From positions 1 to 64,000 of the forward strand of contig NZ_BMXI01000014.1 of NCBI RefSeq assembly GCF_014651675.1: a stretch of 64,000 nt of DNA. The letters are read 5' to 3'. This DNA is from Roseibacillus persicicus (GTDB lineage: Bacteria; Verrucomicrobiota; Verrucomicrobiia; Verrucomicrobiales; Akkermansiaceae). Positions 54,250 to 63,106 of the stretch are shown here, in pieces. A program made the position numbers and the translations under genes. A model generated the notes under the pieces. That model saw only the letters and a program-made list of their open reading frames with translations. It did no database searches and had not been told where the DNA came from. Each line of letters begins with the position of its first letter. The stretch's first letter is position 1.

Positions 54250-54345
54250 ATGCAAAACCTTGGAAAAAACTCCAGCCTGCGGTTTCTAGTCATCCTACTC
54301 ATCGTCATCAGCATGTTCGTTCTCGCGGCGTTGATTCCGGTTTAA
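54250..54345 (+). CDS. possible 31-residue single-helix membrane protein
   Basis: A short frame begins MQNLGKNSSLRF and continues as a hydrophobic helix (LVILLIVISMFVLAALIP) to a TAA at 54343-54345. Positive charges before the helix suggest the N-terminus stays in the cytoplasm. It lies 136 bp before uppP on the same strand. A purine-rich ribosome-binding site is not obvious, and many genes here lack one. It is a candidate small membrane protein; only conservation would prove it. Confidence 0.4.
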   Translation: MQNLGKNSSLRFLVILLIVISMFVLAALIPV

Positions 54346-54481
54346 GGAATTGATTTCCATTTGGTAAAAAGCACTGCAGCCTGATTTTATTTTGATTTTA
54401 GAAAGGAATGACGGTGGCGGAGCTTTTGGCGGGCGCGAGATGAACGCATTTTCCCCTCGGTGTCGCTGATGCCGTAGTGCT

Positions 54482-55303
54482 ATGGAAATTTGGGAAGCAA
54501 TTGTTGTAGGGGTGGTGCAGGGCTTGGCTGAGTTTTTGCCCATCTCATCATCGGGTCATATCGTGCTCACCCAATTTCTCTTGGGAATGCGGCCGTTTCC
54601 TGAGGGACAGGACGCAGACGTGGTTTTTGAGGTTATTCTTCATGTAGGGACGTTGTTGAGTGTGTTGGTGTATTTTTGGAAGAAGCTCTGGAGGATGACG
54701 CAGTCCTTATGGACCAAGTCGATGGTGGATGAGCGCAAGTGGATTGGATTTTTAGCCTTGGCGACTCTGCCTGCAGTAGTTCTGGTTCTGACCCCATTGG
54801 GTGATGTGTTCGAATCCGCCTACGAGAATCCGTTTTTTGTATCAGGCTTACTACTGATTACCGGTGCTTTGCTCTTGGCCCCGAAGGTCATCAAAGCCAA
54901 GCAGCGGGAGTTGAGTTGGAAGAGCGCGCTCGTAATGGGTGTGGGACAAGCCTTTGCAATCTTGCCGGGTATTTCCCGCAGCGGCTCGACCATCACTGCG
55001 GGTCTTTTGGGCGGTGTGGAGCCGAAGAAGGCGGCTGAGTTCGCTTTTCTGATGTCGATTCCGGCTATTGCTGGTGCTGTCGTCTTCAAGTTGGATGAAG
55101 TGAAGGAAAAGTTCAGTGGTGAGGATATGCCTGCCTATTTCTCTGGTGCGGTGGCGGCGTTCCTAGTTGGGCTCTTTGCGGTGTATGTTGTGATGAAGGC
55201 GATTCAACGCGGTAAATTCCAGTACTTCGCCTATTACTGTTTCGTGGCAGGGGTCTTGGGGATGATTTGGTTCGGTTTTGTGAATACCGGTTGGAAGGTT
55301 TAG
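54482..55303 (+). CDS. uppP: undecaprenyl-diphosphatase
   Basis: UppP (BacA) removes a phosphate from undecaprenyl diphosphate, recycling the lipid carrier for cell-wall synthesis and giving bacitracin tolerance. The first signature, GVVQGLAEFLPISSSGH, is at residues 10-26 and includes the catalytic Glu and Ser residues. The second, GVGQAFAILPGISRSGST, includes the essential Arg. Eight or so membrane helices are present in 273 residues, normal length. Its stop lies two bases before the ATG of a nuclease gene, so it starts an operon that continues to hisF. Confidence 0.97.
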   Translation: MEIWEAIVVGVVQGLAEFLPISSSGHIVLTQFLLGMRPFPEGQDADVVFEVILHVGTLLSVLVYFWKKLWRMTQSLWTKSMVDERKWIGFLALATLPAVVLVLTPLGDVFESAYENPFFVSGLLLITGALLLAPKVIKAKQRELSWKSALVMGVGQAFAILPGISRSGSTITAGLLGGVEPKKAAEFAFLMSIPAIAGAVVFKLDEVKEKFSGEDMPAYFSGAVAAFLVGLFAVYVVMKAIQRGKFQYFAYYCFVAGVLGMIWFGFVNTGWKV

Positions 55304-55305
55304 TG

Positions 55306-55998
55306 ATGAAAAAGAAGAAAAGTCTCGGTTCCATTATTCTCGGTCTGCTGGCCGCTGCTGTCGTCTGGTTTCTGCAAGAAAAAGGTTTTCTTGAGAAAGA
55401 CGGGAGCCTTGGCAGTGGTGCCGAGGTGCCGGCTGGCGCGGTCTCCGCAGAAAATTTCACCCGTGTTCAGACGCAGGGGCAGGGGTGGACTTTGCTTCAG
55501 AACTGCCGGCTTGTCACCGGGCGGAATGGGGATGGGGATAGCTTTCATGTGAAGCACGAGAAGGGAGAGACCGAGTTCCGGCTCTACTTCGTGGACACTC
55601 CCGAGAGCGAATTCAAGCAATACGGGGGAGGGGAGAACAACGGGAAGCGGCTGGCCGAACAAGGAGAGTATTTCGGAGGTCTGGGGCAGGGAGATACCAC
55701 GACGGTAGGCCGAGCCAGTAAGGAGTTGGTAAAGAAGATTTTATCCAAGAATGACTTCCAGGTCCTGACCAAGTGGGAGAATGTCTACGGTCCTGACAGG
55801 AAATATTGTCTGGTGGTGATTCCTTGGGAAGGGCGGGAAATCTACCTGCACGAACTCCTGGTCGCCAAAGGTTTGGCCCGGATACATACCCGAGGTGCCA
55901 ACCTGCCTCAGGGGCGTGGCTATCAAGACCAAAAGTCTTTTCTCAAGGGATTGGAGCAAGATGCCCGCGAGAAAAAAGTGGGCGCATGGGGTCTTTAG
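55306..55998 (+). CDS. staphylococcal-nuclease-like protein with membrane anchor
   Basis: A 230-residue protein starting at the ATG at 55306 (MKKKKSLGSIILGLLAAAVV), giving a basic end and one membrane helix. The C-terminal 150 residues form a thermonuclease (SNase) OB-fold: NGDGDSFHVKHEKG supplies a calcium Asp, FRLYFVDTPESE holds the Arg and the Asp-Thr-Pro-Glu core with catalytic Glu, and YGPDRKYCLVVI probably supplies the second Arg. LHELLVAKGLARIH matches the family end. A role in extracellular or periplasmic nucleic acid degradation is likely. It sits between uppP and hisF with gaps of 2 and 15 bp. Confidence 0.85.
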   Translation: MKKKKSLGSIILGLLAAAVVWFLQEKGFLEKDGSLGSGAEVPAGAVSAENFTRVQTQGQGWTLLQNCRLVTGRNGDGDSFHVKHEKGETEFRLYFVDTPESEFKQYGGGENNGKRLAEQGEYFGGLGQGDTTTVGRASKELVKKILSKNDFQVLTKWENVYGPDRKYCLVVIPWEGREIYLHELLVAKGLARIHTRGANLPQGRGYQDQKSFLKGLEQDAREKKVGAWGL

Positions 55999-56013
55999 TG
56001 GCTAGACACGGAC

Positions 56014-56778
56014 ATGCTCGCAAAACGAATCATACCTTGTCTCGACGTGACCAACGGTCGGGTGGTCAAAGGCGTCAACTTCGTCGACCTCATTGATGCC
56101 GGAGATCCGGTGGAATCCGCGGTCGCCTACAACGAGCAGGAGGCCGACGAGATTGTCTTTCTCGATATCACCGCCTCTTCCGACGGTCGGGCCACGATGG
56201 TCGACGTCGTGGAGCGCACCGCCGAGCGCTGCTTCGTCCCCTTGACGGTGGGTGGGGGAATTCGAGAGGTCGAAGACATGCGCATCATGTTGGGCGCGGG
56301 TGCGGACAAAGTGGGGGTCAATACCGCCGCGATTCATCGGCCGCAGGTCATCGATGAAGGAGCCCGCACTTTTGGTAATCAAGCCATCGTAGTCGCCATT
56401 GATGCCAAGCGTCAGGGGCCGGGCAAGTGGGGGGTCTATACCCACGGCGGCCGCAATCCGGTGGAAGGCCTGGACGCAATCGAGTGGGCCAAGGAAGTGG
56501 CCGACCGGGGCGCGGGGGAGATTCTGCTCACCAGCATGGACGCGGATGGCACCAAGAACGGATACGATATCGAGTTGACCGCCGCAGTCAGTGATGCGGT
56601 TGGCATCCCCGTCATCGCCAGTGGGGGAGCGGGGACCCTCGATCATCTGGTAGACGTTCTGAATGAAGGGCGTGCGGATGCTGTCTTGGCGGCCAGTATC
56701 TTTCACTTCGGAGAGTTCACCGTAGCACAGGCCAAACAGCGATTGAGAGAGGCTGGGCTCCCTGCGCGGGGCGAGTGA
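56014..56778 (+). CDS. hisF: imidazole glycerol phosphate synthase subunit HisF
   Basis: The cyclase subunit that uses ammonia from HisH to form imidazole glycerol phosphate and AICAR, in histidine synthesis. Catalytic Asp11 is in [15 protein letters not shown], and the second Asp is in [25 protein letters not shown] and [14 protein letters not shown] are the phosphate-binding loops of the half-barrels. The protein has 254 residues, normal length. hisH and other his genes are not adjacent. It is the last gene of the uppP operon by spacing. Confidence 0.97.
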   Translation: MLAKRIIPCLDVTNGRVVKGVNFVDLIDAGDPVESAVAYNEQEADEIVFLDITASSDGRATMVDVVERTAERCFVPLTVGGGIREVEDMRIMLGAGADKVGVNTAAIHRPQVIDEGARTFGNQAIVVAIDAKRQGPGKWGVYTHGGRNPVEGLDAIEWAKEVADRGAGEILLTSMDADGTKNGYDIELTAAVSDAVGIPVIASGGAGTLDHLVDVLNEGRADAVLAASIFHFGEFTVAQAKQRLREAGLPARGE

Positions 56779-56941
56779 TTGGCCTCTCTTGATATTCAGG
56801 AAAGCAAGATAATCTTAAAAAGTTATTGTAATTGTGACAAATTTGGCAGAGCATATGCTTGCGACTTGAATGACGAGTGGCTTCACTGCTGCTGTCGACC
56901 ACCCCTGGGGGGAGTGGAAAGTCAAACTAACCAGACAGACT

Positions 56942-57652
56942 ATGAAAAAAACAATCGCGCTTGGCGCAATCAGTGCAATGGCCTTCACCGGTCTTGCTTA
57001 TTCGGAAATCGATACTTCGTTCCACGTTGGTTACAACTCAACTTACGTATGGCGTGGTCAAGACCTCGGCGACAGCATGTATGAGTATGGTCTCGACGTG
57101 AGCGGCTCTTGCGACTGCGGTTTCGACTGGAATGCCGGTATCTGGTACGCCAACCCTTCCGACGGTGATTTCAACGACGAGTTGGACATCTACGGTAGCA
57201 TCTCCAAAGACTTTGGTGCAGCTACAGTCTCTCTCGGTTTCATCCACTATGAGTTCGACGAGACTGACGCCGACAACTCCGAGATCTTCCTCGGTTTGGG
57301 CACTTCTGTTTCCGGATTCGACCTTGGTGCAACTCTCTACTACGGAGTTGACGGTTCTGCAGGCACCAACCCTCTTTGGGGTGAGCTTACTGCTGGATAC
57401 GGATACGACTTCAGCGACATGATCTCTGGCTCTCTTGGCCTGACTGTTGGTGCTCTTCTTGACTCCGACACCGCTGGTGACCCTGACTACACTTGGTTCA
57501 CTATCAAGGCTGGTCTCGACATCGCTGCTTCTGAGGACATCACTGTCTCTCCTTACATCGCCTACAACACCAACGACGACGACGGCTTCCTCGGTAGCGC
57601 CCTCGACTTCGACGGTATCTACGGTGGTGTGACCGTTTCCTTCGCTTTCTAA
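56942..57652 (+). CDS. outer-membrane beta-barrel protein, TorF-like putative porin
   Basis: A 236-residue exported barrel. The ATG at 56942 gives a classic signal peptide (MKKTIALGAISAMAFTGLAYS); the frame from 56870 would add 24 unrelated residues. Alternating strands (FHVGYNSTYVWRGQDLGDSM, DLGATLYYGVDGS) and the terminal Phe of VTVSFAF show an outer-membrane beta barrel. It resembles the TorF/TIGR02001 group, whose N-terminal YVWRGQ is a shared mark. Codon choice is strongly biased to C-ending and a few T-ending codons, as in highly expressed genes. A strong terminator follows, so it is probably an abundant monocistronic protein. Confidence 0.85.
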   Translation: MKKTIALGAISAMAFTGLAYSEIDTSFHVGYNSTYVWRGQDLGDSMYEYGLDVSGSCDCGFDWNAGIWYANPSDGDFNDELDIYGSISKDFGAATVSLGFIHYEFDETDADNSEIFLGLGTSVSGFDLGATLYYGVDGSAGTNPLWGELTAGYGYDFSDMISGSLGLTVGALLDSDTAGDPDYTWFTIKAGLDIAASEDITVSPYIAYNTNDDDGFLGSALDFDGIYGGVTVSFAF

Positions 57653-57678
57653 GCGATCGTTACGTTTAACCTTTCGAG

Positions 57679-57712
57679 CGCGGCTCTGGATATTCCGGAG
57701 CCGCGTTTTTTT
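57679..57712 (+). terminator. intrinsic terminator after the outer-membrane barrel gene
   Basis: A 12-bp stem with one G-T pair (CGCGGCTCTGGA, loop TAT, TCCGGAGCCGCG) is followed by seven T. It lies 27 bp after the barrel stop codon. Confidence 0.93.
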
Positions 57713-57738
57713 GTCCCTCGGAATCAGGGGCGGTGAAT

Positions 57739-58500
57739 TCACCTTTGCATCAGTTCTTTCCGCAGGGCGCCGGGTCGGTCGGTGGTGATGGACCGGGTGC
57801 CGTAGGCGAGAAAGCGTCTTGCGGCCTTGGAATCGTTGACGGTCCAGACGTGGTGTTCATAGCCTGCTTCCCGTAGTCGCTTCACAAACTTGCGGTTCAC
57901 GGCACGGTGGGTATTGCTCGAGAGACCATCCGCTCCGGTTTCTTTCAGGAGAGCAAGGGTTCTGTCTCCCGATGGCGACAGGCCCCAACGGCGTCGATTG
58001 TGGGAGATAATGAGCATCGTTCGGCAATCGGGCTCCCTCTTTTTCCAAGCGGTTACAAAACTGGCATCGAAGGAGATGACCACGATCTGTTCGGGCTTCA
58101 GCTGGCATCGGGCGAGTGCTTTCTGTAATGGGGCTGCCATTTCCGGGCCGTTTTTGACCTCGATGAAGATCTTCTTACCGACCGGTACTGTCGCGAGAAC
58201 CTCTGCGAGGGTAGGGATGCGGGTGTTCTCGAACTTGCGATGCTTCCAACTCCCGACATCCAGCGTCTTGAGCTCGGCGAGGGTCGACTGGGCGATCTGC
58301 AGAGTCTTTCCTGCTACCTTCTTGGTGTCGGAATCATGGATGCAAACAATGTGGCCATCTTTGGTGAGCTGAAAGTCTCCTTCGATCGCGTCCGCTCCCT
58401 GCTTCCACGCGAGTTCAAAGGCTGGCAGGGTGTTCTCCGGCGCATCAGCTGAAGCTCCCCGGTGAGCGACGAGAAAAAAGGCGAAAATGAGCTCGACCAT
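57739..58500 (-). CDS. glycerophosphodiester phosphodiesterase
   Basis: A 253-residue GDPD TIM-barrel enzyme that splits glycerophosphodiesters to glycerol 3-phosphate and an alcohol. The catalytic His-Arg is H13-R14 in FLVAHRGASADAPENTLPAF. The metal ligands are in ADAIEGDFQLTKDGHIVCIH, with the second catalytic His in VCIHDSDT. IFIEVKNG and HVWTVNDSKAARRFLAYGTR, the latter with the conserved Trp-Thr-Val-Asn, complete the set. The catalytic motif begins only 12 residues in, so no cleavable signal peptide is present and the enzyme is probably cytoplasmic. Confidence 0.93.
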   Translation of the reverse strand: MVELIFAFFLVAHRGASADAPENTLPAFELAWKQGADAIEGDFQLTKDGHIVCIHDSDTKKVAGKTLQIAQSTLAELKTLDVGSWKHRKFENTRIPTLAEVLATVPVGKKIFIEVKNGPEMAAPLQKALARCQLKPEQIVVISFDASFVTAWKKREPDCRTMLIISHNRRRWGLSPSGDRTLALLKETGADGLSSNTHRAVNRKFVKRLREAGYEHHVWTVNDSKAARRFLAYGTRSITTDRPGALRKELMQR

Positions 58501-58540
58501 GCTTCTTTAGCGAAGCGGAAGGGACTCTCTGGGTATAAAA

Positions 58541-58566
58541 AAAGAGCGACCGGAGTCGCTCTTTTT
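58541..58566. terminator. intrinsic terminator between the DUF1080 and GDPD genes
   Basis: A 10-bp stem (AAAGAGCGAC, loop CGGA, GTCGCTCTTT), flanked on the minus-strand exit side by a run of T. It ends the DUF1080 gene and separates it from the GDPD gene downstream. Confidence 0.88.
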
Positions 58567-58604
58567 GAAAAAGATTATCGGGAAGGATTTCCTCCAGCGG
58601 CTGG

Positions 58605-59342
58605 TTAAAGCTTCTTGAGGTAAAGATTTTTCCAGAGGATATCTCCGGAAGGACCGCTGTGAACCTGCAGGGCAATGAAACCCTTGGCTGTGGCGTGGGC
58701 CTCGTCGTTGTCTACAAAGTTCGCGCGCTGTTCTCCATTGAGCCAAGTCTGGAGGTGATTGCCTTCGCATTTGATGACGATGGTATTCCAGCCATCCCAG
58801 TCGAAGAGCTTTTCCCCCTGTTTTGTGAACGCTGCCTTTACCTCCGCAGAAGCATCTTTGGCGGGATCCAGCCAACCACGGCGGGCTTCGTCAAAAATTC
58901 CTGCGGTCCAAGAGCGCTGCACCTTCTTATCGTTGTCGTGTTCGCACTGGTAACCGGTTACCCGACCGTCGGGGTTTTGCTCGTTTGGTTCCTTGTGGAG
59001 ACCTCGGAACATGCAGCCGGAATTGCCGTTCTTGTCGTTGAACTTGAACTGAAAGGTGAAGATGAAGTCGCCGAACTCCTCGTCAGTTCGCAGGAACGTA
59101 TTCCCCTTCACGTTCTTTCCGAACCCACGGATGCAGTCTTTCACAACTTCATATTCCGCAGTGCCGCCGGTTTTGCGCCAACCGGTGAGATCTTTTCCAT
59201 TGAAGAGAGAAGTGAATCCGGCCTGGGTTAGGGCGCCGCTATCAACTTCCGCCGGGAGACCTGCGGGCAGTGCTGGAGCTTCTTGATGGTGATCGGCGAG
59301 GACTGGGGCTGCCAAAAGCAGCGAGAGGACGAGTGTTTTCAT
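58605..59342 (-). CDS. DUF1080 (3-keto-disaccharide hydrolase-like) exported protein
   Basis: A 245-residue exported protein with signal peptide MKTLVLSLLLAAPVLA followed by His/Glu-rich HHQEAP. The DUF1080 fold, a concanavalin-A-like jelly roll, starts at FTSLFNGKDLTGWRKTGG. Other family segments are GNTFLRTDEEFGDFIFTFQF, NSGCMFRG, WNTIVIKCEGNHLQTWLNGE and GFIALQVHSGPSGDILWKNL. Characterised DUF1080 proteins act on 3-keto-glycosides, and the family is expanded in Verrucomicrobiota and Planctomycetota. It has its own terminator, and the gene upstream ends four bases before it on the same strand. Confidence 0.9.
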   Translation of the reverse strand: MKTLVLSLLLAAPVLADHHQEAPALPAGLPAEVDSGALTQAGFTSLFNGKDLTGWRKTGGTAEYEVVKDCIRGFGKNVKGNTFLRTDEEFGDFIFTFQFKFNDKNGNSGCMFRGLHKEPNEQNPDGRVTGYQCEHDNDKKVQRSWTAGIFDEARRGWLDPAKDASAEVKAAFTKQGEKLFDWDGWNTIVIKCEGNHLQTWLNGEQRANFVDNDEAHATAKGFIALQVHSGPSGDILWKNLYLKKL

Positions 59343-60253
59343 TTTTTTGGTAAGAAAAAGCCTTTCTGTTTATCCGAGATAGGCAGGCCGAGCTTTTCCA
59401 TCACTACGAGCATGTCTTCCCAGATTTTTCGCTTCTCTGCCAATGCATCTTTATCAGCGAGAAGGAGGAAGGAGGGGTGGTGGCTCACGCGCGTGGCGAC
59501 CCCGTTGACCTGATGCCACTTGGAGCGCAGGTCGTCGAAGCTGTCACTATTCTGCAAAAGAGCGTGAGAAGCAGCCGCCCCGAGAGCAATGATGACCTTG
59601 GGCTGAACGATCTCGATCTCGGACAGGACGAAGGGCAGAGAGTGGGCGATTTCCTCTGGCCGGGGAGGACGATTGTTAGAGGTCTGACCCGGAAGGGCGG
59701 GCCGGAATTTGCAGATATTGGTGAGGTAGACCCGGTCGCGGGAAAGTCCCATCGCTTTCAGGATCTGCTCCAGCTTTTCCCCTGCGGGACCTGCAAACGG
59801 CTCGCGTTTCTGCTCATCATGCTGCCCGGGAACTTCACCGATCAACATCAGGTCGGCTGTGACGGGGCCTCCGGAGAAAACCAAAGTCTTACGAAACGAG
59901 CCCAAATCCCGAAACGCGGGCCAGTGCTCGGCAAGGTCTCGCAAGGAGGCCAATTTTTCCTCCGGGGTCTGGCCTTGGGGCACGGGCTTGGCCACGTGCT
60001 CGATCTTCGGTTTGGCTGCCCCTCCGAAGGTAGGGCGGGCGATCATGGGCTCGGCCTGGGTCGCTTGCTTGGGTTCGGCACCGCCACCGGAATCTGTTTT
60101 CGCTTGGGCGGCCGCAGGCTCTTTGGCCCGAGCTTCCCCGCTAAGATTGATTTCCCCCTTATACATCTTGCGCAAGACCTCCCGCGCTTCGGTCGTGACC
60201 GAGAGATGGGTTTCGCCTTTGGCAAGAAGTTGGCGGAGATAGGGCAGAAGCAT
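59339..60253 (-). CDS. family-4-like uracil-DNA glycosylase without iron-sulfur cysteines
   Basis: A 304-residue protein related to type 4 uracil-DNA glycosylases, which excise uracil from DNA. The active-site block is LIGEVPGQHDEQKREPFAGP (normally GEAPG..ED..G.PFVG), with YLTNICKFRP and the leucine-loop HHPSFLLL later. About 90 N-terminal residues are an Ala/Glu/Lys-rich extension typical of several bacterial lineages. Only one Cys exists in the whole protein, so the 4Fe-4S cluster of this family cannot form. It overlaps the DUF1080 start by four bases, so the two are co-transcribed. Activity on uracil is likely but not assured. Confidence 0.85.
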   Translation of the reverse strand: MLLPYLRQLLAKGETHLSVTTEAREVLRKMYKGEINLSGEARAKEPAAAQAKTDSGGGAEPKQATQAEPMIARPTFGGAAKPKIEHVAKPVPQGQTPEEKLASLRDLAEHWPAFRDLGSFRKTLVFSGGPVTADLMLIGEVPGQHDEQKREPFAGPAGEKLEQILKAMGLSRDRVYLTNICKFRPALPGQTSNNRPPRPEEIAHSLPFVLSEIEIVQPKVIIALGAAASHALLQNSDSFDDLRSKWHQVNGVATRVSHHPSFLLLADKDALAEKRKIWEDMLVVMEKLGLPISDKQKGFFLPKK

Positions 60254-60434
60254 CTGGCAGTGAGAATCAGGGATCGCGCGGGGTGAGACCAGCCTATTTT
60301 CTATCGAAAGGAATCTCCATTATCTGTGGGACTATAGAGAACATGAAAAGCCGACGGCTGAGGGCTTAAAAACTCGAACCTTGACCTTCTATCTGAGTGC
60401 TTCATTCTCCGTGATCTAACCTAGGGATTGAGTT

Positions 60435-60641
60435 GTGGAGAGCGATTTACTGCATACTGAAAAAATTTTAGCGGACCGGAAAACTTTCTTTTTGGACCTG
60501 AAGGAGAACGCCCGCGGGCGCGTGGTCAAGATTACTGAAGACGTGGGAGGCAACCGGGACACCATCATGGTTCCCAGCGAAATCCTCGGCGACTTCATCG
60601 CTGCTTTGAGCGACATCAAGGCGACCAACGATAGCCAGTAG
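60435..60641 (+). CDS. PUR-alpha-like (DUF3276) nucleic-acid-binding protein
   Basis: A 68-residue protein of the bacterial PUR-alpha/DUF3276 group, which binds single-stranded nucleic acid. The recognisable core is FFLDLKENARGRVVKITEDV followed by IMVPSEILGDFI. The start is a GTG at 60435; a TTG three bases before is possible. It stands alone between the glycosylase (divergent) and the tRNA gene. Confidence 0.8.
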   Translation: MESDLLHTEKILADRKTFFLDLKENARGRVVKITEDVGGNRDTIMVPSEILGDFIAALSDIKATNDSQ

Positions 60642-60874
60642 GCGGGCCTTCAATTCGGCCTGGGGTGTTGTTCGGCCTTATTCCAAGCGTCTTCCTGGTG
60701 CAGGAGGCGGCGGAATTGATTGGAGTTCCCTCATTTCGCTGAAAAGCCCTTTCAACAAAACTGGCAGATGGGGCGATTGCTTTGCAGGCGGAGGAGTCTC
60801 TAAGCGAGAAGGGGATGCCTGCGGTCGCAGTCCATGGGGTTCTCTTAAAAAAGTGAAAAAAAATCCCCGCATGC

Positions 60875-60902
60875 TTGACATGGCAGGGCTTTTCTCTATT
60901 TT
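60875..60902 (+). promoter_or_regulatory. probable promoter of tRNA-Arg
   Basis: TTGACA at 60875-60880 and TATTTT at 60897-60902 are spaced 16 bp apart. Transcription would start near 60909, just before the 13-nt stem-forming leader of the tRNA. Confidence 0.6.
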
Positions 60903-60910
60903 CCGCCTCC

Positions 60911-61022
<112 letters not shown>

Positions 61023-61131
61023 TATTCGGAGTGTCGGCCGGTTGGAGCCCCGGTAGGTCGACGTTTTTCTGGGGCAATTGCCGGATAGAAGCTAAACCAA
61101 GGAACCTAACCTTAACCTACATAAACCAAAA

Positions 61132-62850
61132 ATGAGTGCAGAACTCGCACCTGTCGCCAACGAAGAGTTGGCGGCTCTTATTGATCAGGAGTTTCGCGAA
61201 TTTCGCGAAGGCTCAATCGTAAACGGAACCATCCTCGACATCCGACCTCAGGTCGTCATCGTCGACATCGGTTACAAGTCGGAGGGCGTTGTCCCCATCC
61301 AAGAATTCGAAGATGAAGAAATCGAAGTTGGCGACGAAGTAGAAATTTTACTCGAGAAGCTTGAGGACGACGACGGAATGATCGTCCTTTCCAAGGAAAA
61401 AGCAGCTCACAAGCAGAACTGGGACAAGATTGTCGCCGTGTTCGAAGAAGGCGGTCTCGTCCGAGGCAAAGTCAAGGCAGCCGTCAAAGGCGGCCTCATG
61501 GTCAACGTGGGGGTGGAAGCCTTCCTTCCCGGTTCCCAGGTCGACATCATTCCTCCCAAGGACCTTTCCGAATACGTGGGCAACATCTACGAATTCAAGA
61601 TCGTCAAGGTCAACGACGACCGCAAGAACATCGTTCTTTCCCGTCGTGAAGTTATCGAGGCCGAGCGCTCCGAGCGCCGCCAGAAGTTCCTCCAGACCGT
61701 CGCTGTTGGCGACAAGGTCACCGGACAGGTCAAGAACCTCACCGACTTCGGTGCGTTCGTCGACCTCGAGGGTATGGACGGGTTGCTTCACATCACCGAC
61801 ATGAGCTGGGGCCGCATCGCGCACCCCTCCGAGCTTCTCCGCATTGGCCAGGAGGTCGATGTCCAGATTCTCGAAGTGGACCGCGAGAAAGAGCGTGTTT
61901 CCCTCGGTCTCAAGCAGATGACCGACAACCCCTGGGCCGACATCCAGGCCAAGTTCCCTATCGGAGCCGAGGTTTCCGGAAAAGTTACCAAGCTTCTTCC
62001 ATACGGAGCCTTCGTCGAAATCGAAAAAGGAGTGGAAGGTCTCGTTCACGTCTCCGAACTCTCTTGGGTCAAGCGCATCACTCGCCCGAGCGATGTCCTC
62101 GAACTCGACCAGGAGCTCAAGGCAGTTGTCCTTGGCATCAGCGAAGACGAGCAGAAGATTTCCCTCGGTGTCCGCCAGCTCGAAGAGAACCCATGGGACG
62201 AAATCGAGTCTCGCTACCCAATCGGCAAGCAGGTCAAAGGAGAAATCCGCAACCTCACTGCCTACGGCGCCTTCATGGGCCTCGAGGAAGGTATCGATGG
62301 CATGATTCACGTCTCCGACCTCTCTTGGACTCGCAAGATCAACCACCCCTCCGAAATCCTCAAGAAGGGCGACGAAGTGGAAGCGGTTGTTCTCAGCATC
62401 GACAAAGAGAACCAGCGCGTGTCCATGGGCATGAAGCAGCTCGACAACGACCCATGGTCCGACATCGACAGCAAGTTCAAGGTCGGCGACATAGTCAAAG
62501 GAACTGTCGCGAAGATCGCCAGCTTTGGTGCCTTCGTCAGCCTCGACGGCGATATCGACGGACTCATCCACATCTCGCAGCTTAGCGAAGAGCACGTGGA
62601 GCGCGTCAAAGACGTCATCAAGGTCGGCGACGAAGTGGAAGCCCGCGTTATCAAGGTCGACAAGATCGAGCGCCGCGTCGGACTTTCCATCAAGGCTGTT
62701 GCCTACACCGACGACCAGTTGGAGAAAGAAAGCGCCAGCTTCGAGACCCTTCGCCCAGCCGGCGACCTTGTGGGACTCGAGCAAGCCTTCAACCTCGCCT
62801 CCTCCTCGACTCCGGAAACGGAAGAGTGGAGCCCAAGCGACGACAAGTAA
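61132..62850 (+). CDS. rpsA: 30S ribosomal protein S1
   Basis: A 572-residue S1 protein that binds mRNA on the small ribosomal subunit. Six S1 (OB-fold) domains are visible, starting near residues 25, 108, 191, 278, 365 and 452, each with the FGAFV/YGAFV type turn in domains 3-6 (LTDFGAFVDLEGMDGLLHIT, LLPYGAFVEIEKGVEGLVHV, ASFGAFVSLDGDIDGLIHIS). Codon use is strongly biased. The leader before the ATG is A/C-rich (ACCTAACCTTAACCTACATA) with no Shine-Dalgarno, as often seen for rpsA. A terminator follows. The 510-codon minus-strand frame across it is a shadow. Confidence 0.98.
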   Translation: MSAELAPVANEELAALIDQEFREFREGSIVNGTILDIRPQVVIVDIGYKSEGVVPIQEFEDEEIEVGDEVEILLEKLEDDDGMIVLSKEKAAHKQNWDKIVAVFEEGGLVRGKVKAAVKGGLMVNVGVEAFLPGSQVDIIPPKDLSEYVGNIYEFKIVKVNDDRKNIVLSRREVIEAERSERRQKFLQTVAVGDKVTGQVKNLTDFGAFVDLEGMDGLLHITDMSWGRIAHPSELLRIGQEVDVQILEVDREKERVSLGLKQMTDNPWADIQAKFPIGAEVSGKVTKLLPYGAFVEIEKGVEGLVHVSELSWVKRITRPSDVLELDQELKAVVLGISEDEQKISLGVRQLEENPWDEIESRYPIGKQVKGEIRNLTAYGAFMGLEEGIDGMIHVSDLSWTRKINHPSEILKKGDEVEAVVLSIDKENQRVSMGMKQLDNDPWSDIDSKFKVGDIVKGTVAKIASFGAFVSLDGDIDGLIHISQLSEEHVERVKDVIKVGDEVEARVIKVDKIERRVGLSIKAVAYTDDQLEKESASFETLRPAGDLVGLEQAFNLASSSTPETEEWSPSDDK

Positions 62851-62880
62851 GACTGGCTCTTCTAACAAACGATTCTTCAA

Positions 62881-62910
62881 AAACGCCTCGGGAAACCGGG
62901 GCGTTTTTTT
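62881..62910 (+). terminator. intrinsic terminator of rpsA
   Basis: An 11-bp stem with one T-G pair (AAACGCCTCGG, loop GAAA, CCGGGGCGTTT) runs into seven T, 30 bp after the rpsA stop codon. Confidence 0.93.
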
Positions 62911-63106
62911 GTTGGCGACTGTGCCTCGGACGGGAGGGATTCATTTTCGAGGGAGAAATCCCAGCCAGCCCGCCGAGTCCTTTTTGGGGGCTGTTTCCCT
63001 AAAGGACGGGCACGGGACGAATCTTGCTGGTGGGCAAGCTGTCGCGGCTACTGGCTAGTGCAACTTCCGCCTTCCGATCCCGCCCCTGATCGTTACACTG
63101 CCGCCG

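Noticed and set aside
61348-62880. 510-codon minus-strand frame
   Set aside because: Antisense to rpsA, produced by its strong codon bias.
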